A stretch of 64,000 bases of DNA from Bretschneidera sinensis (GCA_023935145.1 CM043702.1:58167501-58231500), one strand, 5' to 3'. Positions 48,301-61,615 are shown, numbered from the stretch's first letter. A program made the numbers and translations. Notes: generated by a model from the letters alone, not told the origin.

Positions 48301-49907
48301 GTTATGTGCATGTTACCTGTAATTAGTCTTATTCATTTATTGATAATTAAATATTATTAATGAAAATTATTTTGTTTATCATGTTTATTACAAATCACTG
48401 TATGTGCATTACATGATCAAGCCCATAGAATAATAGCAATGGAAATAAGCACTATGATGAGATCATGCTAGTGAAATGTATTTATTTAAGCTTTATTCTT
48501 GAATGCTCCTAATCATAGGATCACTAAGAAGGGCATTAATGAATCTAGATAGATTAGTACATACTATGTTTTCACAAGGATTTAAGGGTGATTGATCTCA
48601 CCGTCACTAGTGTATGAGATAGTAAAGCAAGTTAGTAGGTGCTTGTTAGAGAATAGGTATACTGAACTAATTCGACTAAAAAATTTCTATGAACATTTTA
48701 CTAGCTGTCAAAATTCTTACGTTGCTGTTATACAAGTGACCCTTAGACTTGAGGCACCATGGATATCTTGTGTATGAGCTATCATGCTTTGATGGTACCT
48801 AAATGTGATTCTAATCATAGGTCATAAAAGGGTAGAAATTGGGTATGACCATTGCTGCATGGAGGTATGTGAGTGTACAATTGGGGATCCATTACTCTCA
48901 GTAAAAGAGAGAGAATGTTCCATGTGATCTAATTAAGTTATAGCTTGAAAATTCCTTGGCCAAGGTGGGGGGAAATTAGAAAGGAGTTTCTAATTTCACC
49001 ATTTAAGTTATAAAGTTTAGATCTAGATACGTACGATTAAATAGTTAAGGCTTAACAATATATCATGCCTTAGGTTTAATCTGGGATAATGCATGATGGA
49101 AGGATTGAATTGTACGGTAACTATCAATAGAAATGTTCACATTAATTCATATTGTCTGGGTAGTCATGACATACCACTAGATGTCAATCATGACTCGTAG
49201 AAGCCCTTAAGAATTAATTGTAATTATTTCTTAATTAATGAGAAAATTAAAAGGAGTTTTAATTCGAATTGGAATTAAAAGGAGTTTTAATTCGAATTAA
49301 AATTAAAAAGAATTTTAATTAATTGAATGAGATCCACTTGTCATGACCAACACAATATTGAACCTAAGAGGTCACACATAATTGGGCAATTACAAAAAAA
49401 AAAAAGAAAAATTGATGGGTTAAAAGAAAGAATTCTAGTAATTAATTAAACCAAGGGTTTGCAATTCTAGAAATTCTAGAGCTTTTAGGAGTACAGGCTC
49501 TATATAAAGGTTATATTTGATAGAAACCCTTATAGTACTATTATTACTGAAATTAGTTTCATACACTTTCTCTCTCTAAAAGACCGAATTTTTAGAGCTA
49601 CTACTTAGGGAATTTTTGGCCAGCCCTACCATTCTTCATCGAGTGGTGTTCAATATCTCAAAGAAGAAGATCCTTGTTCTTGCTTGCTTGTGTGGATACA
49701 TTTAGAGGTCGTACGCTTGAATGAAAAGTGAAACCGTTTCAAAGATCAACAAGAATCTCCTTCAAAGGTAAAAAAATCTCTAACCTTATATGAAAATATT
49801 ATTTGGATCATCATTCTAATAGATTCGTAGAGATTTATCTTGGGATTTAAGTATATGGGCATAAATTTTTAATTTTTCACTGTGTATTCTATGCCTATAA
49901 ACTTACA
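48301..49907 (+). repeat. Probable orphan copia LTR (plus strand)
   Basis: Ends ACTTACA at 49907, directly before a primer site, and has a TATA box (CTATATAAAGG, about 49500) followed by leader-like sequence. The 5' limit is not defined (somewhere 48.3-48.6 kb). The partner LTR was not found in the window. Contains repeated GGAGTTTTAATTCGAATT words near 49250-49310. Confidence 0.5.
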
Positions 49908-49908
49908 A

Positions 49909-49921
49909 TGGTATTAGAGTC
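49909..49921 (+). other. Primer-binding site (tRNA-iMet type, one or two changes)
   Basis: TGGTATTAGAGTC follows the LTR end by one base; compare TGGTATCAGAGC of copia elements. Confidence 0.6.
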
Positions 49922-50640
49922 AACTCTATGAATTATTAGAATGAGTTTAATTATATTGTTATGGATTTAAATATATGATATTAAAATTCATTAGATTGCA
50001 AATTGATAATCTAAAAGTTAAATTAGACTTTATAAACCAATCATCAAGAAAATTCGAGAATGTGTTCTTGAATTGATTATCGTCATATGATAATGATAAA
50101 ATTATTATGAATTATTTTTAAACATATCAAATTAATAAAAATTTATATGAATTTTTTTTTTTGATGATGAAAAATGATTTTACATCAAAGAAAATTGTTT
50201 TGAAATGAAAATCGTGTAAAAAAACTGTAGTAAAACAAATTTTCTTGTCCAAATTCAAACACTTATAATTTACTCATTTTAAATCGAATTGCTACATTTT
50301 CAGAGGTGTTGGAATGATACAGAAGTCTAGTTTCATCTATTTTGTTTTAAAATTTTAAGAAAATTTTAATCTATGATTAAAAAACCAGAGAGTGTTAAAA
50401 TAAAAAAATAGTTTTTTTTTCCTATCAAAATTGCAAGTTTTTGCTTGTTCTTGAGATTTAGAATTTGTTTTGGATTGAAATTCAAAATCTGAGTTTTAAT
50501 TCAACTAAATACATGATTTTTGATTACAAAAAAATTATATTTTAGTTAATTAAGAAATTTTCTTAATTATTGGATTAAAGTTTAAAGAAATTAGAGTTTG
50601 ATTAGGAATTGAAACTCCAAAATATTTATCACATTGGAAT

Positions 50641-50800
50641 TATGAATTCTAATGAACAAAGAATATTAATCCTATTTGGAATAGGATTAAAGAAAGTTTT
50701 TAAAATCTAATGGTATTAGGAATGAAATCTAATGAATAAGGAATCTTAATTCTATTTGGAATTGGATTAAGAAAAGTTTCTTAAACCTAATGAGATTAAG
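50641..50800. repeat. 80-bp tandem duplication
   Basis: Two diverged copies, about 50641-50720 and 50721-50800, sharing TCTATTTGGAATTGGATTAA-type text and AATGAATAAGGAATCTTAAT. Confidence 0.7.
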
Positions 50801-51479
50801 AAGGCAATCTATGAAATACTAGCCATAACTAGAATAGAATTGTTATTATTTATTTATTCCATTTGATTTTATAAGTGGATGATTATTGGACCTAGACCTT
50901 AGCAATTAGTTAAATTCATGATATTATTTTTTCTTATTTAATTTTAAATGGGATTTATATACCTCGCATTATCTTATTTATCTCAATGTAAATTTTTATC
51001 TCCTTCCAATGTAATTTACTTTGACTTCTGATCAAGATTTCTTATATATATTTGATGTATGTGAAGTTACTTAGAGTTAGATAGGATTTTATTGAGGCGA
51101 ATCAGGGAATGCACAAGGAAGCATGGTAACTCGTCTGAAGATTAAAGATGTAATGAATGTATAAGATATATTCATGTAATAATTACCTAGGGTTTGACCA
51201 AGTGATTTACTTTATTGGCTTAATTAAATCACGCTTAGAAAGTCCATAGTCATCCACTTAGGCAAAATACATATACATGTGATGTATGTATGTTATGCAT
51301 GTAATTAGATTATATGCTTATTATATATATTTGATGCATTTTTAAATGATGAGATCTAAATGTAAAGACCCAAATCCCTCATGCGCAAAAGTTTATTATT
51401 AAGTTGTAAACAAAAATCATTATGAATGATTGTTTGTAACCTTCCACCATTATAGTCAATATGCGGAGTTTCTTATGTG

Positions 51480-51800
51480 TGTAAATTTATTTCACAAACG
51501 TAAGGTTTACAATTGCAGGAAAACTATATTGATTATTAAACAAATGATGTAGATGAGGTAAACAAATGATATAGCTTTGTTGTGCAAATGTAAAGGCTAT
51601 ATCACTAATTTACACTTGGAAGGAATAATGAGCTTGACTTAATTGAAATGGATATGATTTGTTGCACAAACTTAAGGTCATATACATTTAAGAGGTTAAA
51701 TTATGATTGAGAATTTTATGAGATGCGAATGATAATTGTTATCTAACTATCAAGTGCATTGTAGTTTGTTACGAAAACGTAAGGCTATAATGCATAAGTG
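51480..51800. repeat. Four dispersed copies of a CACAAACGTAAGGTT-type word
   Basis: Variants TTTCACAAACGTAAGGTTTAC (about 51489), TTGTGCAAATGTAAAGGCTAT (about 51580), TTGCACAAACTTAAGGTCATA (about 51662) and TTACGAAAACGTAAGGCTATA (about 51768) recur roughly every 80-105 bp. Confidence 0.65.
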
Positions 51801-51960
51801 ATAGGATCCTAGTCCCCACTAAGAAACCTTCTAAAGGTGCTTTCCACACTAAAGGTTATGGGAATCAAATAGAATAGTGGGAAGTACCATTTAGATTAAA
51901 GACCAAATCTTTAAGGTAGTTAATCATATGAATAGACGATAATTTTATATGTTGTTACAT

Positions 51961-53899
51961 CGTAGATCACAATGATAAAATGCAAACAGACTGACTGGTT
52001 GCTTCCAACAACTGTTGTTGAGAATGTTATAGACAAAGAGGTCCCAGAATGCATACATGTTCATCACACAATCAGAAACAAGATAACAACAACTTTAACA
52101 CATCAATACAAAACTTCACATGCCATATTCTCAATTGGCCAACACATTTCAGTCAACCCATTTAGATAATAACTCCATATAGCTCAAGGAATTAATATAC
52201 AAACATAACTTTAGCATGCACACACACACATATCCTTAACTTTCCATATCCATTAATTTATTCAAGTTTTTAGGTATTTTAGTTTCCTTCTCGCTTACTA
52301 GAAGTAATGTGAACTCACCTCACTATACCACCAACAACTATCCTGGTGCAATAACCTTTCCTTTGGTGTTATCCTCAATTGCACTTATATATGTAACACT
52401 TAATTTCTTTAAAATTAAAGCATGCATATATACTAAATCCTTTACTAAATGATGCAAATTATCAAGAATTTAACGAATGCCCATGCTGCTCCTACATGAT
52501 ACTAATCCATTTGGAATGTTAAGCACATTTACCAGTGCACAATTTTTATGGTGTCGTGCACTTGCGTACTACTATGGAATGCAAGGTTTATGCCTAGAAT
52601 GTGTATGACCCATTTATTTTATTTACTTGAGAATTAGTTTATAGCTTAATTTAGAATTAGATTAAAGATAACAAATTCAAGTCATAGATTATGTCCATTA
52701 CCCTTAATTCTTTTCCATTCCTTACTCTATAATTAGTTGATAATTTATCTTGAAAATCAATTAAAGATAACAAATTTCGAAATCATAGAATTTGATTACT
52801 TTTCCTTGCTTTCATTCTATTTCCTCAAAGTTTCAAGTTTATGCCTAAAGACAAAGGCAATAGTTTGAAAAAAATATTTCAAGAATTAAATCATGGAGAT
52901 AATTTGGTTTCAAATTTAAGAGTAACCAAAAGGGAATTTACTTAAATAAGGTCATCAAATTTCCTTTATACTAATTTAAGAGATTTAAACTAAAAACCTA
53001 AGTTTTTCCTTAAGAAAATTTCAAATCCATGAAATTCATTCAATCCCAACAATTTATGTACTTGTCAAGGTCTAAGTTTACATATCCTACATTACCAATA
53101 GCTAAATTTCTGTCATTGGATTCTAGATCTTAAGATTTATTCAAAATTTCATCAATTTTTCAATCTAAATTTCAAATTCTACATCTCCCTCAATTTAAAT
53201 CCAAATAAATTCAAACAAATCTTAAAATTTAAGTCTTTAAATCTACTTTGAAGGTAAAATAGGAAGGAAATGGATTATACCTAGAAAAACAAAGGGAAAT
53301 GGCCAGAAAATAGAATAAGAAAGAAAATGGATATGAAATGCGTGGAACCCATGCCCCACCTTCCCCCACTTGTTTGATGCCATGTCCCATACTAACAACT
53401 TTTCTCGTTGTCAGGTATCTTCCTACAAATTTCTAGGGCGAGTGGTGGTGAAACGTGGAGGAGTGAACTAGTTAAACTTTTGGAAATTTTGGTTTTCATA
53501 AGTTTTGAGAGAGGGAGAGAGAGTTTTCTTGAAAATTCTGGAGAGGGATATATTTAGCCAAAATGAGTGGTGAGAGCTGTCCTAGTGTTTATATTGTACT
53601 TTGTTTGAGAAATAATGAATTTTCCCTTAAGAGACATTTTCAACCAAAATGAGTGGTGAGAGGGCTGTCCTAGTGTTTATTTAGTACGTTGTTTGAGAAA
53701 TAATGAATTTGCCCTTGAGGAAGAATTACTAATTTATCTTCTAAGTACCTCTTTAGTTTTTATTCTTATTAATGTTTCTAATAATTTTAAAGCAACTACC
53801 ATATGGTTTAGGTGTAGGTGTAGACACCAAATCTAAAGGTGAAGTCATCAACAAAGGTAAAAGTAAAAGTAAAATTTTTGGATCTAAGTCTTTGGTAGG
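51961..53899. other. Non-coding, LTR-like debris
   Basis: No gene seen. AT-rich text with long runs resembling plant gypsy LTR sequence, but no ends or target duplications were recognised. Contains an 86-bp tandem duplication. Confidence 0.4.
53558..53729. repeat. 86-bp tandem duplication
   Basis: Copies at about 53558-53643 and 53644-53729 share CCAAAATGAGTGGTGAGAG and GTTTGAGAAATAATGAATTT. Confidence 0.8.
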
Positions 53900-53904
53900 G
53901 CATC

Positions 53905-55582
53905 TGATGTGCAAATTTTAAATGCTCGCAAATGCACGAATCACAAATAGTATTGCGATAAGTTTACTCTTGAGGTCGATCTCTCAAGGAATTGCAGCGG
54001 TTTAAATCCTAAATTACTTTATTAAAATTACTAAAAAAAACTCTGAATTAAATCCTAAACACTCTAATTAAAAGATTGGTGAAGAGAAAATTGAAATAAA
54101 AACAATTAAGTAAATTAAACAAAATGAATTATGAAGATATGAGTATAATCAATGAGAACAATTGGGAGTTTAGCTTGCTATCCAATCATGAATTGGAACA
54201 TTTGGTGAATATAAAGAATTAATCAACATCCAAGATTATTGGTATTTCCGCTAAGAGTAGAGAATGCCATTGATCATGTTTATTCTCAATTTATAACTAA
54301 TTAATTATATCCCATGGATCATGTTCATCAATTAATTAGTTAAATTAAGTATAAGGAAAATGCAACCACCTAAATCACAATTTGATTTAAATTCCTATTC
54401 AAAAAATCTTAATTAGGTCTAAATGATTTGTCCTCAACCTAATCTCGAATATTAACCTTGATTATCAATGATAGATGGCCAATTTACAAGCAATAATCAA
54501 AGGTATGAAGGATATTGAATAAGAAATAATCTGAAAAATTTCATATAACTAAATCACCAAAATATCCAAAATAGTCAAGGTAGCTAAGCCAAACGCCCAA
54601 CAATGCATTCAGCCGCTCATGTTTAAATCCCAATAACAGAATTCAAATACTAGGGTTACAAGTGTATTGAAGGACAAAAGGAGAAAAGATAGAATTTCTT
54701 CCCGAATTACAAGATGAATCCTCAAAGTCTTGAAGCGATTGATCGTCGTCTTCAATCTCTTAATAAGCCATCTTGATGAAAGAAACCGTCTCCTCCTTCA
54801 ATCTCCCAAAACTCCTCTTGCTAATATCTCTCCAAGAACTGCCATTGTCTCCCCTCTTATCTGAGCCTAAAATTTCTATATATAGTTGTATGGAGATGGC
54901 TTTGTAGACAGAAAAGTTGCGTTAGGGTTTCTGTTCAGCCGTGTGCGTTTGCTGCTGTCCAGGCCCGGTTCTGCTGTTGTCCAGGTCGTGTGTTTGTTGC
55001 TATCCAGGCCAGATTTCTGCTGCCTAGAACTGGTCAGGTTGTGCTGCTGTCCAGCTAATGCAAATCCCAAAAAAATCAGAATTTAATAGCTCCTTCTCTT
55101 CTGCCATGCTGAATAATAATATTTACGAGCCATAAAATTCTCTAGAAAATAGACATCCGGATCTTTCCAAGCATATATGGTTCATCTCCTGGTTCTTCCT
55201 GAATCAATATAGTTTATTCCGAAAAAATCACTTCTGCCACGCTGAAATCACGCACAGCCTGACCTTTGTCTACTGAAACTGCCATAACGTTCTCTAGAAA
55301 AATCATATTTATGAGTCGTAAAATTTTCCAAAAAATAGACATCCGTATATTTCCAAGCATATATGGCTCATCTCCTGGTTATTCCTAAATCAATACAGTT
55401 TAATCTGCAAAAATGACTGATATGCACGGGCAATTCTGGCAATTTAGTGAAACTCCTTTCCAAGTGCTTGTGAACCTGTAAAACAACGAAAAACAACTCA
55501 AAGTAACAAATTCCTAAGCTAAACATATAAATAAATACTTGAAAAACAAAAAAAAAAATACTAAACAAATATTCGTTCATCA
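53905..55582 (-). repeat. LTR A
   Basis: 1678-bp LTR related to the solo LTR at 11850-13289. Minus-strand TATA at 54876-54885. A CTGCTGTCCAGG-word array lies at 54950-55055 just upstream of it. An internal repeat of about 130-190 bp (55098 onward, 55231 onward) contains CATATATGGCTCATCTCCTGG. Confidence 0.85.
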
Positions 55583-56985
55583 AATACCCCCAAACCTAGA
55601 TTTTGCTAGTCCTCAAGCAAAACTAAAAGAAAACATAAACAAAATAAACCTAAAAACTTAAATAAAAAAAACTCTCATGCCTTAATTCTTATTATGACTC
55701 ATATCTAGATATCTTATACACAATTATATTCACAGTCTCAACACTTCACAATTCATTGCTCAAATCAAGTACACATCGCACATCCATAATCCAATGCTTA
55801 AAACAGCTCACGTCAATTACCACCAAACCTAACGTCAAGAATCCGAATTCGCTTCGACTCTAGGCCTCACAGGATTCACTCATTAAGCACATTGAATCTA
55901 GGTTTCAAACACTCATCAAGCATATGCGAATAGAAGTTATGTAAACAAGAAATTTCAAATATGAATTCGCATATGAATATGGATATCATCAAAGAACGGT
56001 CATATGTTCGCAAAATAGATCTCGTGAAAGGAATCAAATGTTAGGATTGCAAAGCTATCACATCGCCTATATCATATCCTAGTCAAACACCTCAAGTATG
56101 AATCTATGCATAGATGGGTGTGTTTGACCGAACCTGATTTACACCAAAGCTCTTTCTTTTCAACTCTTTATAAAAGCGACTTCAATACCCTTGAAGTATC
56201 TCAGGTCCTCTTTCTTGTCTAACTAAATCACTTTTTGACATGTTTCTCATATATATATATATATAATTCTTTTTTTTAATTTCTTTTTTTAATAGGAATT
56301 TGGATCTTTCTCCAGAGACAGTGGCAACTAGGGCATATAACGATAGACACATACTCAAACTTCTTACTCAAGTCATTCACTAAAATAATGAGAATACACA
56401 ACATGATACTTCAAGTGACTTATATAATCCTAGCATTCAATGCAAAACCTATAGAGATCATCTAACAATTAAGGTCATAACGAAGAGCATTTAAGAGTAC
56501 CAAGGAACTAACTCTCAGAATAAAATGCTTATGGCTCAAATAACTCACTAGGTAGTCTCCACTATTTGATTCTCAATAATTAGATCTAGGTTCATCTCAG
56601 TATCAACATCAAGAGCACGGTCTATAGAATATGAATATGCATCAATTCTTACAACAACTTTCAGTGTTAAAGAAACTAAACTCAGTGTGCATAAAAGACT
56701 TGTTTACAAACCATAAAACAAATTGTAGCATGAAAATTTAGTCTTAGTAAGTTCTAATTGTACTCCCAAACCTAAAATAAACATCGTCCTTATGTATGAA
56801 ATCAAACATGTGTTTATAAAAATATTTAGAAGGGAACAATGAAAATAAAAGAACAGAAAACATACTCTATCAAATGGGTGGGTTGCCTCCCACCAAGCGC
56901 TTTCTTTAACGTCTTAGCATGACGTTGGTTGAACTTATTCAGGATCGTGCACCTCAATGCACTCAACAACCCCCTTCTCATGGAC
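55583..56985. other. 3' non-coding interior of element A
   Basis: Holds the polypurine region, a TA-dinucleotide run near 56250 and, near 56877-56930, a GGGAGGCAACCCAC-type word on the minus strand that follows integrase in this gypsy group. No frame. Confidence 0.55.
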
Positions 56986-57324
56986 TCATTCCAAATAAGG
57001 CTTCACATGATGCCCGTTGACCTTGAATGTCACTTGAGTCTTCAGGTTCAGCAACTCTATCGCTCCATGAGAAAAAATGTTGACTATCGAAAACGGTCCG
57101 CACCATCTTGACTTCAATTTTCCTGAAAATAATTTGAAACGAGTGTTAAACAAAAGAACTTTCATTCCAGGATAAAGAGACTTACAGATAAGGCCTTGGT
57201 CATGGTAACACTTAGTGCATTCTTTGTAGATCTTTGCATTCTCATAGGCTTCATCATGAATCTCTTCTAACTCATTGAGTTGTAGTAACTGCTTCTCTCC
57301 TGCCATTGCCATGTCCATGTTCAA
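56986..57324 (-). pseudogene. Integrase C-terminal domain of element A
   Basis: Minus-strand frame with [63 protein letters not shown] and [12 protein letters not shown], the typical C-terminal integrase tail of Athila/Tat-type gypsy elements. Homology begins abruptly at LNMD (57324), where LTR B starts, so the rest of pol should lie beyond element B. Confidence 0.88.
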
Positions 57325-58595
57325 TGGTGGGAGTCGAATCCAACAAATAATAAAATTCTCGCTCTCGAAAAATATAAATTGTAACAGTGATGAGCAAGGT
57401 CGTATCCACAGAGATTGGGTAAATTTATTTTAATGTTAGTTAAAGCGGAGAAAAAAGGGGGTTTTGAAATTTCAAACTGAAAAAAATGAGAAAGCAATTA
57501 TAATCAACTAAAAACTAAGGAGAAATCAATATCAGGCAAATATCCAACCAAAGGTATAATTTCAGAATTGGTTCAGAGAATTGATCACAGATACAAGGGT
57601 AAAATCTTCTATTCTTCACTAAATTATTTATGGTTGTTAATAAGCTCTAACAACCTATCTCTCCTTACTTTCTCGATAACCAAAACAAGCTCTTTGATTA
57701 CTTCCCTTGTTAATAAACAACTCTAAACAAGCTCTTAGGATTTAATCTATCGAAAACATTAATAATTAGAGAGACTACCAGTTCTAGCTAACAAATACAT
57801 AAGCTCGATTCATTTAGACTAGGTTATATATCTCCATAACATAAATAAAAAATCTCTCTATAATCAAATTTGTTATTTTACTACTAATATTAGAATATTT
57901 AAACAATTACGGATTTAAAATTCTAAATGGAAATTTATTGACCTGATAATTGAACAACGAGCCCTTTGCATCAATCAACCAAAACAATAATTTTTAATAA
58001 ACACAGAAGATATATAAATAGAGAAGAAATAAAAGAGCAATGAAAATTATTTAGATCTCACAATTCTTGAAGAACCAAAACTTCAATTATCCTTCAGCTG
58101 GAAGAAAAGTATTTAGCTACTCATAATTAAAAGAACACCTAAAGAAAAGAGAAGAGAATTTTTTCTGTTCGACAGTCGCGCATTCTATCAGAGATCTCTC
58201 CTTTCTTTCAGCTAGGGTTACTATTTATAATATTCTGAATCCGTCGGCCAGCGCCGCAACGCCAACTTCCCGGAGCTGCAGTGCCAGGAACAAATCAAAC
58301 CCTAACCAGCGCTGCAGTGCCAACTTCCCGGCGCTGCAGCTTTGAGTTTCCGTCCAATCTTCACATGTCTTGTCATTCCAGTGCTATTCCAGCGCTGCAG
58401 CGCCCTTGAACCAGCGCTGCAGCTTTGAGCTTCGACTTTTCTTCACAAATCTCTTGATTTTGAATTCAATTTGATTTAACTCTTCAATCTACTCCATAAA
58501 ATATGAAACATAATCAAAATGCAAGATTTAAGCATTTATAACCATTAAAACATGAGGAAATATAACAAACATATAGATATTATGAATCCTTATCA
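57325..58595 (-). repeat. LTR B
   Basis: 1271-bp LTR of a family different from A and C. Minus-strand TATA (TTATAAATAG, 58221-58230). Just upstream, 58247-58430, is an array of about six AGCGCTGCAG-type words in otherwise AT-rich sequence. Confidence 0.75.
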
Positions 58596-60070
58596 AATTC
58601 CCCCACACTTAAACAATGCTTGTCCTCAAGCATACAATAGCTCAAGTCTGTTACCTTTTCTCATCATCGTTCCTTCTCCTACCTTTACTCATCCTTTATA
58701 ATCCAAATTATCATGCCTTAAAGATTTAAATCTAAAGATAAATAAGAAACGAACAAATTCATAGTGTAAATTCTTATAAACCACACCAATGAACAATCAC
58801 CTCAATGATCTTCTCGAAATCAAAATGCAATAGGATCTAACACCTTCTCATTGGATTCACTCAATACACTCAAAGTGTTTAGGGTATCAATGAACTCTCA
58901 AGTCAAAACATAGAAGATTTTTACCATAAGCTTGCTAATATATCACATCTTTATCATCAATTAATTGAATTGAATGCAAAGAATCTAAGGGTCTTAAATG
59001 GGTTGTAATGGGGCTTGGGTAAGGTGTGGTGAGAAGGGATTTTTAGGTACTTTTATCAAAGGAATTATACCAACTTCTCCACACAAAGCACAACTCAATA
59101 ACATCAAATGTTTTCTTCAATCAATTCACTTCCAAACAATTGAAATTGCACAACTTTTCTCTCTTTTTGGCCGCCTATTTTTTTTCTCTTTTTATTTTTT
59201 TTTTATTTTTTTTAACAATACAAGGCACTTGTAACTTGAATCACTTTATTCCCAGCATATTTCAATCATTTCAAAGATAATTTGAAACTTCATGTGAACA
59301 AACTAGTATGATCCTTCAATTCAAGTTCAAAAGCAATTAATCACTGTGTAGTAAATAAGAATTCAACCATTCATGCTAATCCCTTATTACGCCTCAATTT
59401 ATCTCAATAATTCACAATAATCCAGATCATTTAAGACAAGCATCGACATAATCTAGAATTCAGAAGAGAAGGATCACAAACAAGAACTAAAGTGTCACTT
59501 AGATTTTGAAAAATTTCTTGAAAAATGACGCAAAAATTGATCAAAATGGAGCTAAAAGTGAAGTTCAAAGTAAAATCAAATTCATATGTCAAAGACCCTC
59601 CCCCACACTTAATCCATACATTGTCCTCAATATATCAAAAATAGATGTTCAAAAACTTATAAAAGAACAAGAGGAAGTAGAAAACTCCCCTGAAAATGTT
59701 GAGCATCAACCAAGATATCAGTCATGTGCTTAGGGATGAAGGTGGTGTGAATCCCATGTAAGGAGAACAATTGGAATAAGGCGTGGACATGTTGCATTCA
59801 AAGATTTCTTCTGGTTTGTTGCCCAACTCCAAGATTCAAGATTTTCCATAAGGCGTGCCCACGGGTTATGAAAATCATCTTCTGCCAAAAAATATTGGAA
59901 AGAAAATCAAATGCACTCCGAAAAATGATAAAAAAAGTAAAAATAATCTAAATAAAAGAAAAAAGGATAAAATAAAGAAAACAAGGAAAGTAAGACAAAA
60001 AGTTGGGTTGCCTCCCAAAAGTGTCATTCTTTAACGTCTTTGGCTAGACTTTCTGATTTATGGCTCTTGG
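58596..60070. other. 3' non-coding interior of element B
   Basis: Contains the two polypurine-like tracts (58596-58640, 59598-59640) and a GGGAGGCAACCCAA-type word at about 60003. No frame supported. Confidence 0.55.
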
Positions 60071-60074
60071 AGAA

Positions 60075-61615
60075 TGGTTGTGGACGATTGAGGGTCAAAC
60101 GTCCCCATAATGTAGTGCTTCAATCTATGCCTATTGACCTTGAACATCGCCTTGTTTTTCTTGTGTCATATTTTAATGGCACCAAAAGGTGATACACTTA
60201 TCACGGTGTATGATCCAGTCCACCGAGATTTCAGCTTTCTCGGAAATATATGCCTTCTTAAGACTTCCAACAACCGTTCTTCCATTTTACCTGTCAACGA
60301 AGAAGATATTATAACAGGGAAAATATTTTTCTCTAAATAAGCAAATTTCGAATGAGCAAGTAAAGTTTTTAATTCAGTTATTATTATTTGTTCTTCTGGC
60401 ACTTCTTTTTCCATTTCAGACTCGAAGTTCCTTGCTTTTTCTTGGATGACGAGTTCTTCAGTTGTAGCAGTCCCTTCAAGAGTGAAATGCCTGTTAAGTA
60501 TAACTTTTAGCTTATCATCATCAATTAGATCAAATATTTCCTGCGCCAACGGGTCAATAACATCCATAACAAAAACATAAGACACATCATTAGGGTACCT
60601 CATGGCATCATAAATATTGAATTTGATAATTTCACCATCAAATTCCATTGTGAGTGTACCATCATGCATATCAATTTTTGTCCTAGATGTTTTTAGAAAT
60701 GGCCTTCCTAATAACATTAGTGTTGAATTAGAAGAGTCATCTTCTTCCATGTCAAGAACATAAAACTCAACAGGAAAGACCAACCCATTAACTTGTACTA
60801 AGACATCCTCCAAGACTCATTCGGGATATACATTAGATCTATCAGCAAGTTGAATAATCACAATTGTTTCTTGTAATGGACCAATATTCAAAGATGAATA
60901 AATAGAGAGAGGCATGACATTTATTGAAGCTCTTAGATCTAGCATTGCTTTCTCAATCCTAACATCATCGAGTTTGCAAGGGATAGTAAACATACCTGGG
61001 TCCTTGTATTTTGGAGGTAATTTTTTCTGGAGGACGGCTGAAACATTTTCCCCCATACTTATCTTTTCATTACCTTTCAACTTCCTCTTATTGGTGCACA
61101 ATTCCTTGAGAAATTTAGCATATCGAGGCACTTGTTTAATTGCATCAAGTAAGGGAATATTTACCTCAACTTTGCGAAAAGTTTCAAGAATTCCCTTCTC
61201 TTCCTCTTTTTTCTTGGATTTAGTCAATCTAGTAGGAAAGTGAGGATTTGTCACCAATGCCTTTGGTTGTTCACTATCGGGTCCTCTAGGCTGGTCAGTT
61301 TGAGGTTGAGGAGCAACTACTTCTTTTTCAATTTCTTCTCCACGTGCTGCTTTACTGGGTTCCTTCAAATCCTTCCCCCTTTTCAAGGTAACTGCATTAG
61401 CATTTTGTTTTGGATTAACAACAGTTTGTGAGGGTAATTTACCTTGAGATTCCAATCTGTTCATAGAAGATGCCAGTTGACTCATTTGATTCTCCAGTTA
61501 CTAAATGCTTGTTCTTGTCTCCTGTTAAAATTGCTGCGTGTTAGTTGCAAGTGATTTAACAATTTCTTCTAGAGACATACCTAAACTTGTGGAGGTTGGT
61601 TGTGGTGGTGTGTTG
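60075..61615 (-). pseudogene. Gag C-terminus and protease fused in frame to the integrase tail (element B)
   Basis: Gag C-terminal text (SLEEIVKSLATNTQQF, ENQMSQLASSMNRLESQGKL) begins at the LTR C junction. It is followed by a retropepsin-like protease, where the active-site region reads LDLRASINVMPLS with Arg in place of the usual Gly, then LMLLGRPFLKTSRTKIDMHDG. One TGA splits it near 60815. Text that normally leads into RT (VIISSSLTGKMEERLLEVL) passes directly, in frame, into IFPRKLKSRWTGSYTV (about 60170-60260), the integrase C-terminus. Stops in the gag part show decay. Confidence 0.85.

Larger units (their letters stand above)
49922..51960. other. Non-coding retroelement interior
   Basis: About 2 kb of AT-rich sequence downstream of the primer site with no gag or pol text in any frame. 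It contains two repeat structures listed separately. Either a long non-coding leader or the remains of a deleted or non-autonomous element. Confidence 0.45.
53905..57324 (-). mobile_element. Gypsy element A (Athila-like): 3' LTR and 3' interior
   Basis: 3' LTR 53905-55582 (TGATGTGCAAATT...CGTTCATCA; candidate left flank GCATC). To its right lies the minus-strand polypurine region (GGTTTGGGGGTATT), preceded in reading order by TTGAGGACTAGC, a wording usual before the 3' LTR in such elements, then a 1.3-kb non-coding stretch and the integrase C-terminus. It stops at 57324 where LTR B begins. The 5' part is absent from the window. Confidence 0.78.
57325..61615 (-). mobile_element. Gypsy element B: 3' LTR, interior and 5'-truncated gag
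   Basis: 3' LTR 57325-58595 (TGGTGGGAG...CCTTATCA), then the polypurine region (AAGTGTGGGGGAATT on minus), a second similar tract near 59600 (AAGTGTGGGGGAGGG), the integrase tail, protease and gag C-terminus. It ends at about 61615 within gag, where LTR C begins. The RT, RNase H and most of integrase are deleted. The 5' part should lie beyond element C. Confidence 0.75.

Noticed and set aside
58998..59733. Short plus-strand frames in the interior of element B
   Set aside because: Lie in the non-coding 3' interior and have no recognisable domain.
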